DNA of 64,000 nucleotides, taken from contig JANCYW010000007.1 of assembly GCA_026184775.1 (NCBI GenBank), forward strand, positions 372,001 through 436,000. Reading direction: 5' to 3'. The notes beneath the pieces were generated by a model, which was given only the letters and a program-made list of their open reading frames with translations, searched no databases and was not told the origin of the DNA. Within the stretch, counting starts at the first letter, position 1, and the number at the start of each line of letters is the position of its first letter. A program made the translations under genes and the position numbers. Of this stretch, positions 55,778 through 64,000 are shown in pieces. This DNA comes from Cyanidium caldarium (taxonomy: Eukaryota; Rhodophyta; Bangiophyceae; Cyanidiales; Cyanidiaceae).

Positions 55778-57169
55778 TTACGCCTCCATGCCGCCCTCGG
55801 GGGCTCGTCGGTGCCGCTCCTGGCGCTCGCGGTGCTTTGACCGTCGCCGCTCCTCGTCCCCTGCGGAACGCTGACCGGCCTGATGGTTGCTGCCGGCCGC
55901 CTCTGCTCGCACCTCATCGGCCCCGGCCGCCCCCGCCGCCGCTGGCCGCGACAAATCCGGACATATCGTTCGCCAATCCGCAGGCGTCCGCTCATTCGGC
56001 CGTCCGTGCTTGTCGAGTTCACCGCGCTGCACCATCGCCTTCTTCTTGCTCGCCACCGGCCCCAGACCCCACTTGCGCGGATACAGGTCGCGCTCCATGA
56101 CCACCCGCTTGATGCGCGCCACCACTCCGTGGTCGCAACTGAACATCTCCGCGGTGCTCATTTCGGCGATGGCCAGCGCCACCGCCTCGCCCTTGGTGGT
56201 CATGATGACGCACTCCTCGCCAGCCTCGATGCCGTCCTCGAAGCGCAGCACCCCGGGCAGCATCAGTTTGGCGCCGTAACACACCGCGTTCACCGATGAG
56301 TCCTTGATGACGATGCGTTTGTGCTTCACCAGTAGTGCCTCCAGCGGCTTGATCACCCGCCGCAGGTACGACTCGTCGCGGGTGTTGTCGTACAGCCACT
56401 GCGCGTCCAGCACGTCGTGCATGGTCACCATGCCGTCGTCCTCGGCCTGCACCCCGGAACGCACCCGACGCAGTTCCTGCATGTGGCCGCCTACGCCCAG
56501 CAGCAACCCCAGATGGGCACACAGGGTGCGGATGTAGGTGCCGGCCTCGCAGGACACCCAGAACAGCACCAGCCGCCGCTTCTGATCGTACTCCAACAGG
56601 CGCGACTCGTACACCGTGCGGATGCGCAGCTGCCGCTTCACCGCGCTGATCAACGGCGGCCGCTGAAATAGCGGCCCAGTGAGCATCTCAATGGCCCGGC
56701 GCACGCGCGCCTCATCCAGCTCCTCGCCGCCCGCATGCAGCCGCAGCACCGCCACGTACTCCTTGCCGGACGACTGCTGTGACTTGACCAGCCGAGTCGC
56801 TCGCTCGATGCAGACGATGAGACAGCCGGTCACTTTGGGGTCCAGCGTGCCCGAGTGGCCGGTCTTGTCCACCCGCAGAATGCGCTTGACCCAGGCCACC
56901 ACCTCGTGCGACGACGGGTTGCCCGGCTTGTCCAGGTTGATGACGCCCGAGCGGATGTACTCAAGCAGCGGCCGCTTCAGCGGCGAGCAGCCGGCATCCG
57001 GGATCGGGGTGTAGTGCGCCGTGCGCACCAGCAGCTTGTCGTAGTTTTTGAGCAGCAGCGGCCACTCCGACGTGTCCAGGGTTGTCGGGGTGGTGCTGGC
57101 GGCGGGCACGATGAAGGTGGCATCGCGTTGCCGCTGCCCGAGAGAGTCGGAATCAGATGGTTCAGTCAT
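55778..57169 (-). CDS. CBF5: H/ACA snoRNP pseudouridine synthase dyskerin/Cbf5
   Basis: Cbf5 is the catalytic subunit of box H/ACA RNPs that pseudouridylate rRNA and snRNA. The 463-aa product has the dyskerin N-terminal region ([37 protein letters not shown]) and the TruB catalytic domain with the Asp of [11 protein letters not shown] (residue 110). [23 protein letters not shown] follows, then a PUA domain ([24 protein letters not shown]) and a basic C-terminal tail rich in Arg, Glu and Lys. All family hallmarks are present. The Met at 57169 gives a typical N-terminus. It is divergent from the plastid S1 gene. Confidence 0.97.
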   Translation of the reverse strand: MTEPSDSDSLGQRQRDATFIVPAASTTPTTLDTSEWPLLLKNYDKLLVRTAHYTPIPDAGCSPLKRPLLEYIRSGVINLDKPGNPSSHEVVAWVKRILRVDKTGHSGTLDPKVTGCLIVCIERATRLVKSQQSSGKEYVAVLRLHAGGEELDEARVRRAIEMLTGPLFQRPPLISAVKRQLRIRTVYESRLLEYDQKRRLVLFWVSCEAGTYIRTLCAHLGLLLGVGGHMQELRRVRSGVQAEDDGMVTMHDVLDAQWLYDNTRDESYLRRVIKPLEALLVKHKRIVIKDSSVNAVCYGAKLMLPGVLRFEDGIEAGEECVIMTTKGEAVALAIAEMSTAEMFSCDHGVVARIKRVVMERDLYPRKWGLGPVASKKKAMVQRGELDKHGRPNERTPADWRTICPDLSRPAAAGAAGADEVRAEAAGSNHQAGQRSAGDEERRRSKHRERQERHRRAPEGGMEA

Positions 57170-57508
57170 AGGGGAGGAGGAGGAGGAGGATGAAAGAGGT
57201 TCACACGTGAGACATGGACTCTCTTCACCGCCCGACCCCCCGACACATACACACACCCATACACAGAGCCGTCTTCGGTGCGCCCGCGGCGCTCTCCCGC
57301 TCGGCGCCGCCGCCGCGCGTCGTTGCGACCGGGCGCGGATGCTCGCGGCGGCTTTGGCGTCTGGGAGGGAGAGTGCGGTGGAGGTGCGAGCGCCTCAGAG
57401 CTGCCACAGAGAATACTACGTCGAGTAGACACGGTGGGGGTTACACGTAGTGTTATCTGCTGAATTTTGGGCTCGCTCTGGTGTTCAGAACACCACTTTC
57501 AACTGGAA
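57170..57508. promoter_or_regulatory. Divergent spacer between dyskerin and plastid S1
   Basis: This 339-bp spacer serves two genes starting in opposite directions. It begins with a (GGA)n run (57173-57190) in the dyskerin leader and includes a CA-rich stretch (ACACATACACACACCCATACACAC, about 57,241-57,265). No gene or RNA was recognised. Confidence 0.4.
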
Positions 57509-58945
57509 ATGCACGCGTTCATTCCCGCCGCGACGACGGCGGCGCTCCGTCGGCGCCTGCCGTCCCTGTGGACCCTTTCAAGGCAGGGCGGCCGCTCGGA
57601 CGGCTGCCGTAGCGCTCGCCACAGGAGTCCCTGTCGCCAGGCGCCGGCAATTCTTTTCATGCAGACCGAGTCGTCGTCGTCGTCCGCATCGGCGGACGCC
57701 GGCGGGAGCACGGCGGTAGCGCCGCCCTCGGCGAACCAGCCCGTGTCCAAAAAGATGCGACGTCTCATGATGCGCTTCGCGCCAGAGCGCGCGGCCGAAT
57801 CCGACGGCCTCACTTACGCCGAGCTGGACAGGGCGCTGGAGAACGTACGCTTACGCTTCAACCCGGGCGATAAAGTGGTCGGGCGTGTGGTGCAGTTCGA
57901 GCCCGACGGCGCGCTTGTCGACATCGGCGCCAAGGCGTCGGCGTTTCTGCCGCTGCTCGAAGTTTCCATGAATGCTGTGGAGCGCGTGCAGGACGTATTG
58001 TCCCTGGGAGAGGAGCGCCAGTTCCAGGTGATCGGCTACGAGGACTCCGACGGACAGCTGCGGCTGTCGGTGCGCCGCCTGGAGTACGCCATCGCCTGGA
58101 CGCGCGTGCAACAGATGCAGGCCGAGGACGTGACTGCCTTCGCGGAGGTGATGTCGGTGAATCGCGGCGGTGCCATGATGCGCATCGAGGGTCTGCGGGC
58201 GTTCCTGCCCGGCTCGCACCTGGTCGTCGGACACTCCAGCACCGAGAAGATGCGCGAGTCCGGCCGCATGGAGGACCTCATCGGCAGCACGCTGCCGGTC
58301 AAGTTTTTGGAAGTCACTCCCGACAAGAGCCGCATGGTGGTGTCGCATCGCCGGGCGCTGGCCGAGCAGAACATCGGACAGTTGGAGGTGGGCGCACTGG
58401 TACAGGGCGTGGTGCGCGGCTCCAAACCGTACGGCGTGTTTGTGGAGGTGGCCGGCGTGGCCGGCCTCCTGCACATCAGCCAAGTTTCGCACAGCCACGT
58501 GGCCGACCTGAACGCCGTCTTCACGGTGGGCGAGACCATCAAGGCGCTGGTGATCTCGCAGGACAAGGAGAAGGGGCGCGTGTCGCTCTCCACCAAAGTG
58601 CTGGAACCGGAACCGGGCGATATGCTGCGGACGCCGCAAGTGGTGTACGAGCAGGCCGAGACGATGGCTGCGCGTTACAAGGAACGGCTGGAGGCGGAGG
58701 AGCGAGCGCGCGCCGAATACGCCAACGATATCGTGTCGGGACTGGGCATGGCATCGTTGGATTCGCTGGGTATCCCCAGCGATCCGGGCGCTTCCGCCGG
58801 CAGCCTGTTGGAGGAGCTGGGTAAGTCGCGCCCGGCCAAGCCGCCCAGCAGCAACACCTCCGCGCTGAACGCCGAAGATAACGGTAATCAGGGGCGTGGC
58901 GACGAGGGGAAACCGAACGGCGCAGGCGGCGGCAGCAGTGAGTGA
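57509..58945 (+). CDS. Plastid-type ribosomal protein S1 (three S1 domains)
   Basis: S1 binds mRNA on the small subunit of bacterial-type ribosomes. The 478-aa product starts with an Arg/Ser-rich transit-like presequence of ~50 residues. Three S1 domains follow: PGDKVVGRVVQFEPDGALVDIGAKASAFLP, ERQFQVIG...GGAMMRIEGLRAFLPGSHL, and VGALVQGVVRGSKPYGVFVEVAGVAGLLHISQVSH. The last is the best conserved. Three domains is the chloroplast and cyanobacterial S1 number, against six in E. coli. The C-terminus is a low-complexity tail. The start at 57509 gives a plausible transit peptide; a Met 14 codons earlier is also in frame. It converges with the next gene across 20 bp. Confidence 0.92.
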   Translation: MHAFIPAATTAALRRRLPSLWTLSRQGGRSDGCRSARHRSPCRQAPAILFMQTESSSSSASADAGGSTAVAPPSANQPVSKKMRRLMMRFAPERAAESDGLTYAELDRALENVRLRFNPGDKVVGRVVQFEPDGALVDIGAKASAFLPLLEVSMNAVERVQDVLSLGEERQFQVIGYEDSDGQLRLSVRRLEYAIAWTRVQQMQAEDVTAFAEVMSVNRGGAMMRIEGLRAFLPGSHLVVGHSSTEKMRESGRMEDLIGSTLPVKFLEVTPDKSRMVVSHRRALAEQNIGQLEVGALVQGVVRGSKPYGVFVEVAGVAGLLHISQVSHSHVADLNAVFTVGETIKALVISQDKEKGRVSLSTKVLEPEPGDMLRTPQVVYEQAETMAARYKERLEAEERARAEYANDIVSGLGMASLDSLGIPSDPGASAGSLLEELGKSRPAKPPSSNTSALNAEDNGNQGRGDEGKPNGAGGGSSE

Positions 58946-58965
58946 GACACTGCCGTGAACGCCGG

Positions 58966-59820
58966 TCACGACTTGAGCTCTTTACGGTGCGCCGGAAAGT
59001 GAAATCGACACGGCCGGTCGGCGGTGTGCGCCAAATTCGCCTGCAAGGCGAAGCCGTCCATGCCCGCAAAGTTGGCCGCGTCCATCGCGCAGAAGACGCG
59101 CGTCAACGCCGGCGCGCCCTCGCTCCTAAACACATCCGCGTATAAGCAACGTTTCACGAACAGCGTGTCCGCCGCCGGCTGCGCCACCCATTCGGTGTCG
59201 AAGGCGGTGCCGAGGTCCTTGACGAACAGCGTCGCAAAGCGCCGCCGCCCGGCGCGGGCGTCGCGCGTCATCATCAACGCCACCCGCATCATCCACCGTC
59301 GCCATCGCGTGCTCGACCTCCACTGCGCATCGTGTGGGGCGTCGTATCGCAGGGAGGACAGGCCGAGGCCGCGGCCGACCACATCCACCGTGCGCGACTC
59401 GTCATTCGCCAGCAGCGGTAGCAGGATGCGGTACGTGCCCAGCGCCAGCGCCGCCAATGACAGGTGCACCCGGGTGCGGCTGTCGATATCCGTGTCGGAG
59501 GTGGAGGTGGTCGGGGCGCCGTCCTGGTCAGAGGTCCGGACAACGGCCTCTGGCGGCGATCGGTCCGTACCGTTCCTCTGGTGCGCGCTCCCACACCGCT
59601 CGGTGACGCGCCGCGTCCATTTGTCGTAGACAGCATCCGCCCGCTCCTCTATCCGCTGCACCAATTGCTTCATCTCCCGGTAACTGATCCGCTGCAACTC
59701 GGGCTGTTTGGCCAACGGCAGCGTGCGCACGTAGACCCACCGCACCGCCTGCAACACACCGGTATCCCATGCGTTCATGGGCGAGGAGGAAGGAGTGTTG
59801 GAGGGTGCCGGACTATCCAA
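58966..59820 (-). CDS. L-2-amino-thiazoline-4-carboxylic acid hydrolase family protein
   Basis: The 284-aa product shows the pattern of the ATC hydrolase family near its C-terminus. TLFVKRCLYADVFRSEGAPALTRVFCAMDAANFAGM contains the expected Cys, the GAP turn and a second Cys-x-x-Asp. It ends with a short beta segment ending CRFHFP. The N-terminal half is helical (ISYREMKQLVQRIEERADAVYDKW) with a disordered insertion of ~40 residues around residues 85-115. Bacterial members open ATC toward cysteine; eukaryotic members are uncharacterised. There is no signal or membrane segment. Confidence in the fold is moderate; the reaction in this organism is unknown. Confidence 0.7.
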   Translation of the reverse strand: MDSPAPSNTPSSSPMNAWDTGVLQAVRWVYVRTLPLAKQPELQRISYREMKQLVQRIEERADAVYDKWTRRVTERCGSAHQRNGTDRSPPEAVVRTSDQDGAPTTSTSDTDIDSRTRVHLSLAALALGTYRILLPLLANDESRTVDVVGRGLGLSSLRYDAPHDAQWRSSTRWRRWMMRVALMMTRDARAGRRRFATLFVKDLGTAFDTEWVAQPAADTLFVKRCLYADVFRSEGAPALTRVFCAMDAANFAGMDGFALQANLAHTADRPCRFHFPAHRKELKS

Positions 59821-60171
59821 TATCCGTCATAGCGAGCCACAGCCACTGCAACGATCTCCACCACGTCCAACGCCCTGGCGGAAGACGTTGGTGCTTGTCG
59901 TCTGCTGGTCGTCGGACGTCAACCGCAGGGACCGGGCGCCCCGCGGAGCACCGCGGAATGCACCGGACGAGTGGCGGAGGTGGCAGGTTACTGGGAGCGG
60001 ATATCGTCGGGGATGCAGTGAATGAATTGGAGGCGATAGTCCGCGCCGATGTGGTTCAGGTGTACGGACGGTGACAGGTGGACACGACCGCTATGAGTAG
60101 AAGAGGCGGTCAGCTCGTCCGCAGACGATACTCGCGCACGCTCGGTTAGGTGCGCACACGGACAGTCCACT
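59821..60171. promoter_or_regulatory. Divergent spacer upstream of the KAR5/GEX1-like gene
   Basis: This 351-bp spacer separates the divergent ATC-hydrolase-like and KAR5-like genes. Nothing beyond presumed promoters and leaders was seen. Confidence 0.35.
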
Positions 60172-61017
60172 ATGCGCTGGGCACTGTGGAGCGTGCTATG
60201 CGGCCTGATATGCCTCGCGCCCGTGGTCTCCTGTCTGGGTGCACGGGACACCGCGCTGGAGGCGGCTCGGCTGGGTGAGGAGCGCTTGCAACAGGTGGCG
60301 CAGTATGCTGCGGAGGACGCGCTGGCCGACGGTGGGGATTGCTGGCGGGCGATCCACCTCTCTTTTCTGCACGACGGCATGGTGCGCGGCGGTTGCTGTT
60401 ATCAGCACGAACACCAAGCGCTGTTTATGTTGGCGTGCCATCTGCGGCAGTCGATGCGGCTCGGTGAGGCGTCCGAGGCGTTGCAGGGCGTGTTGGCGCA
60501 CTTGCCGCGTGCCGGGCGTTTGGCAGCGGCTGGCAACTGGAGCGCCGCAGCCACGGCGCGGCCACCGTTGGAGGTGGCGGCGGTGGCGCGCTCGCTCACC
60601 ACCGACGAGTTCCAACTCTACTCGCTCTTCTTCGCGCACTGCACCTCCATCTGTTACTTTCTGCTGTCGCGCACCCATGCGGAGCGCGTGGAGGATGCGG
60701 TCATTCAGATGCAGCAGCACGCGGCGGCGGCCATGCAGGCGATGCAGCGGGCGCTGCGGCAACCGCCGGACTGTCGCTCGCCATGGGCGTTGCCGCTGGT
60801 ATCGGCGCTAGTCGCACCGCTCCTGCCGCTGTTGCTCCTCCTCCTCCTCCTCCTCCTCGGTGGTTGTGCGGCGCCCCGCGGGCGTCCGCTCCTCTGGATC
60901 CTGCCGCTGCTCTACGCCGGCGGCGGCTGGGTGGCCCTCGACGGCCTACCGGTGCCGGTGCTGCTGCTGCGCGGTCTGTCCTACTGCAAGTCGCTGACCG
61001 CGTCCGCGCTGCCCTGA
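60172..61017 (+). CDS. KAR5/GEX1/Brambleberry-like nuclear fusion protein (candidate)
   Basis: KAR5-family proteins sit in the nuclear envelope and are needed for nuclear membrane fusion after gamete fusion. The 281-aa product has a signal peptide (WSVLCGLICLAPVVSC). A lumenal cysteine-containing domain follows (CWRAIHLSFLHDGMV...CCYQHEHQALFMLACHL), matching the family's spacing of Cys, Ala-Leu and a later Cys. Next is LTTDEFQLYSLFFAHCTSICYFLL, which closely resembles the family's signature of a Tyr-x-x-Phe helix followed by ICY. Two or three C-terminal hydrophobic helices end the chain. The order signal peptide, Cys domain, amphipathic helices, membrane hairpin is that of GEX1/Kar5. It is shorter than animal or plant members. 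The call rests on pattern, not on a search. Confidence 0.62.
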   Translation: MRWALWSVLCGLICLAPVVSCLGARDTALEAARLGEERLQQVAQYAAEDALADGGDCWRAIHLSFLHDGMVRGGCCYQHEHQALFMLACHLRQSMRLGEASEALQGVLAHLPRAGRLAAAGNWSAAATARPPLEVAAVARSLTTDEFQLYSLFFAHCTSICYFLLSRTHAERVEDAVIQMQQHAAAAMQAMQRALRQPPDCRSPWALPLVSALVAPLLPLLLLLLLLLLGGCAAPRGRPLLWILPLLYAGGGWVALDGLPVPVLLLRGLSYCKSLTASALP

Positions 61018-61043
61018 AAGATCCCCTCATTCTCCAAACTGCC

Positions 61044-62303
61044 TCATTCATCCACTTGCGCTTGCGCCTCGGCGCCCAGCTCGCTTTCCATATGCTCGGG
61101 CGTGTCAGCTACCGCGGTCGCCGGATCACCACCTTCTGTTGTCGCATCCGCCTCGGCAACGTCCGGCGCTTTGGCCGGATGCGCGAACGCACAGCCCGGC
61201 CGCGAACACTCCCACCCGTTTCGACACAGCGGCGCGTGGCTGAACATGCAAGTGCCTGGCATGCCCGGCATGCCTCCGCGTGGCTGCCGCTTGCAGTTCT
61301 TGCCGTATCGACAGGTAATCTGCGGGTGCGAGAAACTGCACGGTTTGTTCTGACGTCGCCGCTCGCACGCGTAACCGTACTTGCATGGCGGTGCCATCAT
61401 GCCCTGTGTGTGCATTTGCATCATCTTTTGCATCATCAACAGCTGCGTCGGCATACCGCGGCCGGCGTCGGGATGAATGTAGCGGCAGCGATCGCCGGCA
61501 CGGCAGTTGGGGTAATATATGCACGGCTCGGTGGGGTGAAAGAAGCGACACTGATCGCCGTGCTTGCAATTGGGCCAGAATTGACATTTGGGCACCTCCT
61601 CCCCGGCAGCCTCTTTCCGAGATGCGGATGCAGCGTCCCCGTTGGTGCCCGCGTCGGCAGCAGGAGCAGCAGAGTCGTCTGCATGGTCGGCCGCTGCCGT
61701 GCGTTTGGCAGGCACATGGCGCGGCGCCCGCTTCGCCGCCGCTCGTTGTCCGCCGTGATGTTGAGCGGTGCGCGTTTCCCGCGCCTCTTCGATCAACCGC
61801 CGCGCGTCGGCCTCTGCGGTGGACACCGCAGCTGGTGCGGGCTCCTCCTTTTCGCGCCCTGCGGCCGTCGCGCGTGCCCGTTTGCGCGTCCCCACACCGC
61901 TGGCCGTCGCCTTGCGGCCGCTCGATGTGGCGCTCTCCTCCCGAGCGCTCTTCGCAGCTGCGGCCTCTGCTACTGCCGCTTCGGCACTCGCCTCCGCTCC
62001 CTCGGTTCCCGTCAACAACTGCCCCAGTCGCTCCCATAAAAATTCCACCAGCGTCACACTCATGGCCGGATCCCCGTCGGCCAGCAGCGGCGCCAACTCG
62101 TCGGTCACAAACTTCTTCGTCCGCCGGTTGTCCACCATAGTCAGCAAATATTCCGGCAACATATCCTCCGCCGGGTGCTCCTCGCCTGCCAGCGTCTCCC
62201 GCACCTTGTCCCGCAGCGCCTCCGCCAGGACAGTGCGCTCCGCAGCGGTCAGCTTGCGTCCCAGCGCCCCACCCGCCTTGACTGCGTCTCCGGAGGCGGT
62301 CAT
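61044..62303 (-). CDS. ZC3H14: Nab2/ZC3H14-type CCCH zinc-finger poly(A)-binding protein
   Basis: Nab2/ZC3H14 proteins bind poly(A) RNA and control tail length and mRNA export. The 419-aa product starts with a PWI-like helical fold (KVRETLAGEEHPAEDMLPEYLLTMV...LVEFLWERLGQLL). A basic, Ala-rich linker follows. The C-terminal part has five CCCH fingers of Nab2 spacing (C-x5-C-x4/5-C-x3-H): CQFWPNCKHGDQCRFFH, CIYYPNCRAGDRCRYIH, CKYGYACERRRQNKPCSFSH, CRYGKNCKRQ...CMFSH and CRNGWECSRPGCAFAH. A Met/Gln-rich stretch lies between fingers 2 and 3. Five fingers match human ZC3H14. The start at 62303 gives the family's N-terminus. Confidence 0.93.
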   Translation of the reverse strand: MTASGDAVKAGGALGRKLTAAERTVLAEALRDKVRETLAGEEHPAEDMLPEYLLTMVDNRRTKKFVTDELAPLLADGDPAMSVTLVEFLWERLGQLLTGTEGAEASAEAAVAEAAAAKSAREESATSSGRKATASGVGTRKRARATAAGREKEEPAPAAVSTAEADARRLIEEARETRTAQHHGGQRAAAKRAPRHVPAKRTAAADHADDSAAPAADAGTNGDAASASRKEAAGEEVPKCQFWPNCKHGDQCRFFHPTEPCIYYPNCRAGDRCRYIHPDAGRGMPTQLLMMQKMMQMHTQGMMAPPCKYGYACERRRQNKPCSFSHPQITCRYGKNCKRQPRGGMPGMPGTCMFSHAPLCRNGWECSRPGCAFAHPAKAPDVAEADATTEGGDPATAVADTPEHMESELGAEAQAQVDE

Positions 62304-62824
62304 GGCGGCAGGGAGGAAGGGAAGGACCACCTGATAAGAGTGTATAGAGAAGGATCTGGCTACTGTCGAGGGAATTCCCCAGACTCGCGAGCCGTCCACG
62401 GGTATCAGCAGGTAACGGGTTCAGGTGACGGTCGAGGCGGTGCGCATCGAAACGTCGTGCAGGGGACAACGCCCCTCCGAGCGGGAAGGCGTCTGCAAAG
62501 GTCGGACGCGGCAACCGAAATCGCGAGGGCGCCGTGTCTCGTGGCGGGTGCGAGTCGGGCGAATGTGGTGGATGAACTTCAAAGGAGTTGATGACTGTGT
62601 GCAGCAGAGCACAACCTATTGCTGCAGCGCTTCACCAGCCCTGTTGGTGCATATCGCATTTTGGGGCGTGTTGTTGCAATTTCGTCGAGTTGCCGCCTCC
62701 AGCTGTCACGAAAAGAAACCCCGCATCGAGAACGTGGGCAATGACTCCTTCCCAAATACGGGGCATTTTCGGCTTTGTTCTATGCTCGTCGTCACACTGT
62801 ACGTGGTATGGGTAGTTCTTTACC
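62304..62824. other. 521-bp divergent spacer
   Basis: This separates the ZC3H14-like and glycosyltransferase genes. The half nearer the glycosyltransferase (about 62,570-62,820) is less GC-rich than the rest and reads as a plausible promoter region. No RNA gene or repeat was recognised. Confidence 0.4.
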
Positions 62825-64000
62825 ATGCGACAGGCCGCCCAACGTTGTCGAGCGTCGCTGCGCCGGTGGCGCCTTCCTCGATGCCGCCGCCGCCGACGTC
62901 TTCCCGTCGTCGTTTTGCTCGCGCTCGGCGTCCTGCTCCTACGCCTCTCACGCACGATGCGGCCAGTATTGACCTCCAGGTTCGTCGCTCTCCGCACCTC
63001 TCGTCCTCAGCGGCATCCGTCAGGGTACATCGCGCTCACCGGCTGTTGCGCTCGCGCCGGCCTGGGCCACACGCTGACCGCGTTCAACCGTGTTGTGCAT
63101 TTGGCACTTTTGGACGGCTACACGCTGGCGTACGATCCGGCGCCTCTGCGCGGGCTGGGTCACGGCATCGGCGACCGTGCCGAAGCGGTGCTCAACCTCG
63201 GGCGCGGTGAGATACCTATTGACCAGATACCGAAGCCGCATCAGCGCGTTAACGTGAACGCCGCCATCGGCAGCGATGTCAGCGACACCACCCTCCGAGC
63301 GCACCTGCGCCAATACCTGCGCCGCCATACCGCCTCGCCTGCGGCAGCCTCACCGGTGCTGTTGGAGCTGCACCGCTGGTTCAATCCGGGCGGCGCGCTG
63401 GCCCCCGACTGGAGTCGCACGCTGGATTGGTGGCGCGCCAAGTATGCGCCGCGGCCAGCAAGTTGTCGCCATCACAGTGCGCCACACCGCCGTTACTGCA
63501 TTGCCATTCACGTGCGCCGTGGCGATCAGGCGCCCGGTTGGCGTCGACGCGGACAGCCGCGCTACCTCGAGAGTGGTTTGCGCCGCAACCTGCCGGATGC
63601 GTGGTATGCGGCCGCCGCCGAGGCCGCCTGGCGAGCGCATTGCCGTCGGCAGCGCAGTGCATGCCGTTCTCGCCCGTGGGAAGTCCACCTGCACACCGAG
63701 TCGCCGCTCGTCGACATGGACGGCGCACCGAGTCGCTTACGCCTGTGGCTGGCGCAGCGTTTTCCGCAGGCGTCCATCCATCTGCACTTGGATGGCGATG
63801 CGTTGGGGACATTAGAGTCGCTCACCGGCGCTGATGTGCTCGTCGGGTCCCGCAGTGCCTTTTCCTACCTGGCAGCTCGCTTCACTGCACCTACCAGCAC
63901 GGTGCTGCTGCCGCCACTACTGCCGTCGAGCTTTGCCAATAGCGCCGCGCCCGCCCTGCCGTGTGGCTGGACGCGCGGTTCGTGGCGGCCGTATCGTGCC
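62825..64000 (+). CDS. Type II membrane fucosyltransferase-like glycosyltransferase, 3' end outside window
   Basis: The frame is open from this ATG to the window end (392 codons, no stop), so the gene is truncated by the window. The N-terminus is very basic and followed by a membrane anchor (LPVVVLLALGVLLLRLS), then a lumenal domain. YIALTGCCARAGLGHTLTAFNRVVHLALLDGYTLAYD is the donor-side start seen in alpha-fucosyltransferases. YCIAIHVRRGDQ is the family's H-x-R-R-G-D motif for GDP-fucose. DVLVGSRSAFSYLAARF matches the late Ser-x-x-Phe-Ser motif. This places it with GT11/GT23/POFUT-type GDP-fucose enzymes, the exact linkage unknown. The start has an Arg-rich context; other in-frame starts are unlikely. 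Confidence 0.8.
   Translation, partial: MRQAAQRCRASLRRWRLPRCRRRRRLPVVVLLALGVLLLRLSRTMRPVLTSRFVALRTSRPQRHPSGYIALTGCCARAGLGHTLTAFNRVVHLALLDGYTLAYDPAPLRGLGHGIGDRAEAVLNLGRGEIPIDQIPKPHQRVNVNAAIGSDVSDTTLRAHLRQYLRRHTASPAAASPVLLELHRWFNPGGALAPDWSRTLDWWRAKYAPRPASCRHHSAPHRRYCIAIHVRRGDQAPGWRRRGQPRYLESGLRRNLPDAWYAAAAEAAWRAHCRRQRSACRSRPWEVHLHTESPLVDMDGAPSRLRLWLAQRFPQASIHLHLDGDALGTLESLTGADVLVGSRSAFSYLAARFTAPTSTVLLPPLLPSSFANSAAPALPCGWTRGSWRPYRA

Overview
The window looks like nuclear DNA of a small, unicellular photosynthetic eukaryote. It is strongly GC-rich and very compact: about 31 protein genes in 64 kb, all readable as single exons, with spacers often only 20-400 bp. Eukaryotic genes (SmE, eRF1, Elp3, dyskerin, WDR6, BRAP2, SGF11, TELO2, glucosidase II alpha) sit beside genes of bacterial or plastid type: a sigma-70 factor with an N-terminal extension, a PcrA/UvrD helicase and an S1 ribosomal protein. 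A desaturase-cytochrome b5 fusion, a plant-type cryptochrome and the intron poverty fit a cyanidiophycean red alga (Cyanidioschyzon/Cyanidium relatives). A GC-rich prasinophyte green alga is not excluded. The taxonomic call is inference.

Layout. 0-13 kb: pyruvate kinase, SmE, a PGES2-like glutaredoxin protein, eRF1, 5-formyl-THF cyclo-ligase, an MFS phosphate-type transporter, an unknown protein and a UvrD-type helicase. 13-19.5 kb: a short membrane-protein gene, then a Fanzor (eukaryotic TnpB-like RNA-guided nuclease) element inserted at the 3' end of the asparaginyl-tRNA synthetase gene. 19.5-39.5 kb: a tail-anchored protein, ELP3, SGF11, a phosphoribosyltransferase, BRAP2, a SWIB/DEK protein, WDR6, glucosidase II alpha, an FAD amine-oxidase-like protein, a secreted trefoil protein and a two-RRM protein. 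39.8-47.3 kb: TELO2, the sigma factor, a coiled-coil protein and a MITE. 47.3-64 kb: a cryptochrome with a long tail, two unrecognised proteins, the desaturase-b5 fusion, dyskerin, S1, an ATC-hydrolase-like protein, a KAR5/GEX1-like protein, a Nab2-type CCCH protein and a fucosyltransferase-like gene that runs off the end.

The most unusual locus is 13.8-18.3 kb. A 1043-residue Fanzor lies between two perfect 296-bp direct copies of the AsnRS 3' end. The two copies start to differ inside the last AsnRS codons. There both still encode Gly-Arg-Leu-(Thr/Ser)-Pro-stop, but nearly every codon is spelled differently. The version on the complete gene forms a hairpin that ends exactly at the element border, where a TnpB/Fanzor guide RNA would be expected to end before its guide. 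This looks like a mobile nuclease that carries a recoded tail of its target gene. A second element, a 457-bp MITE with ~82-bp terminal inverted repeats, also fills a convergent (3'-to-3') spacer.

The genes are mostly unrelated housekeeping functions on both strands, with no operon logic. Several pairs do share divergent promoters or nearly abutting 3' ends.
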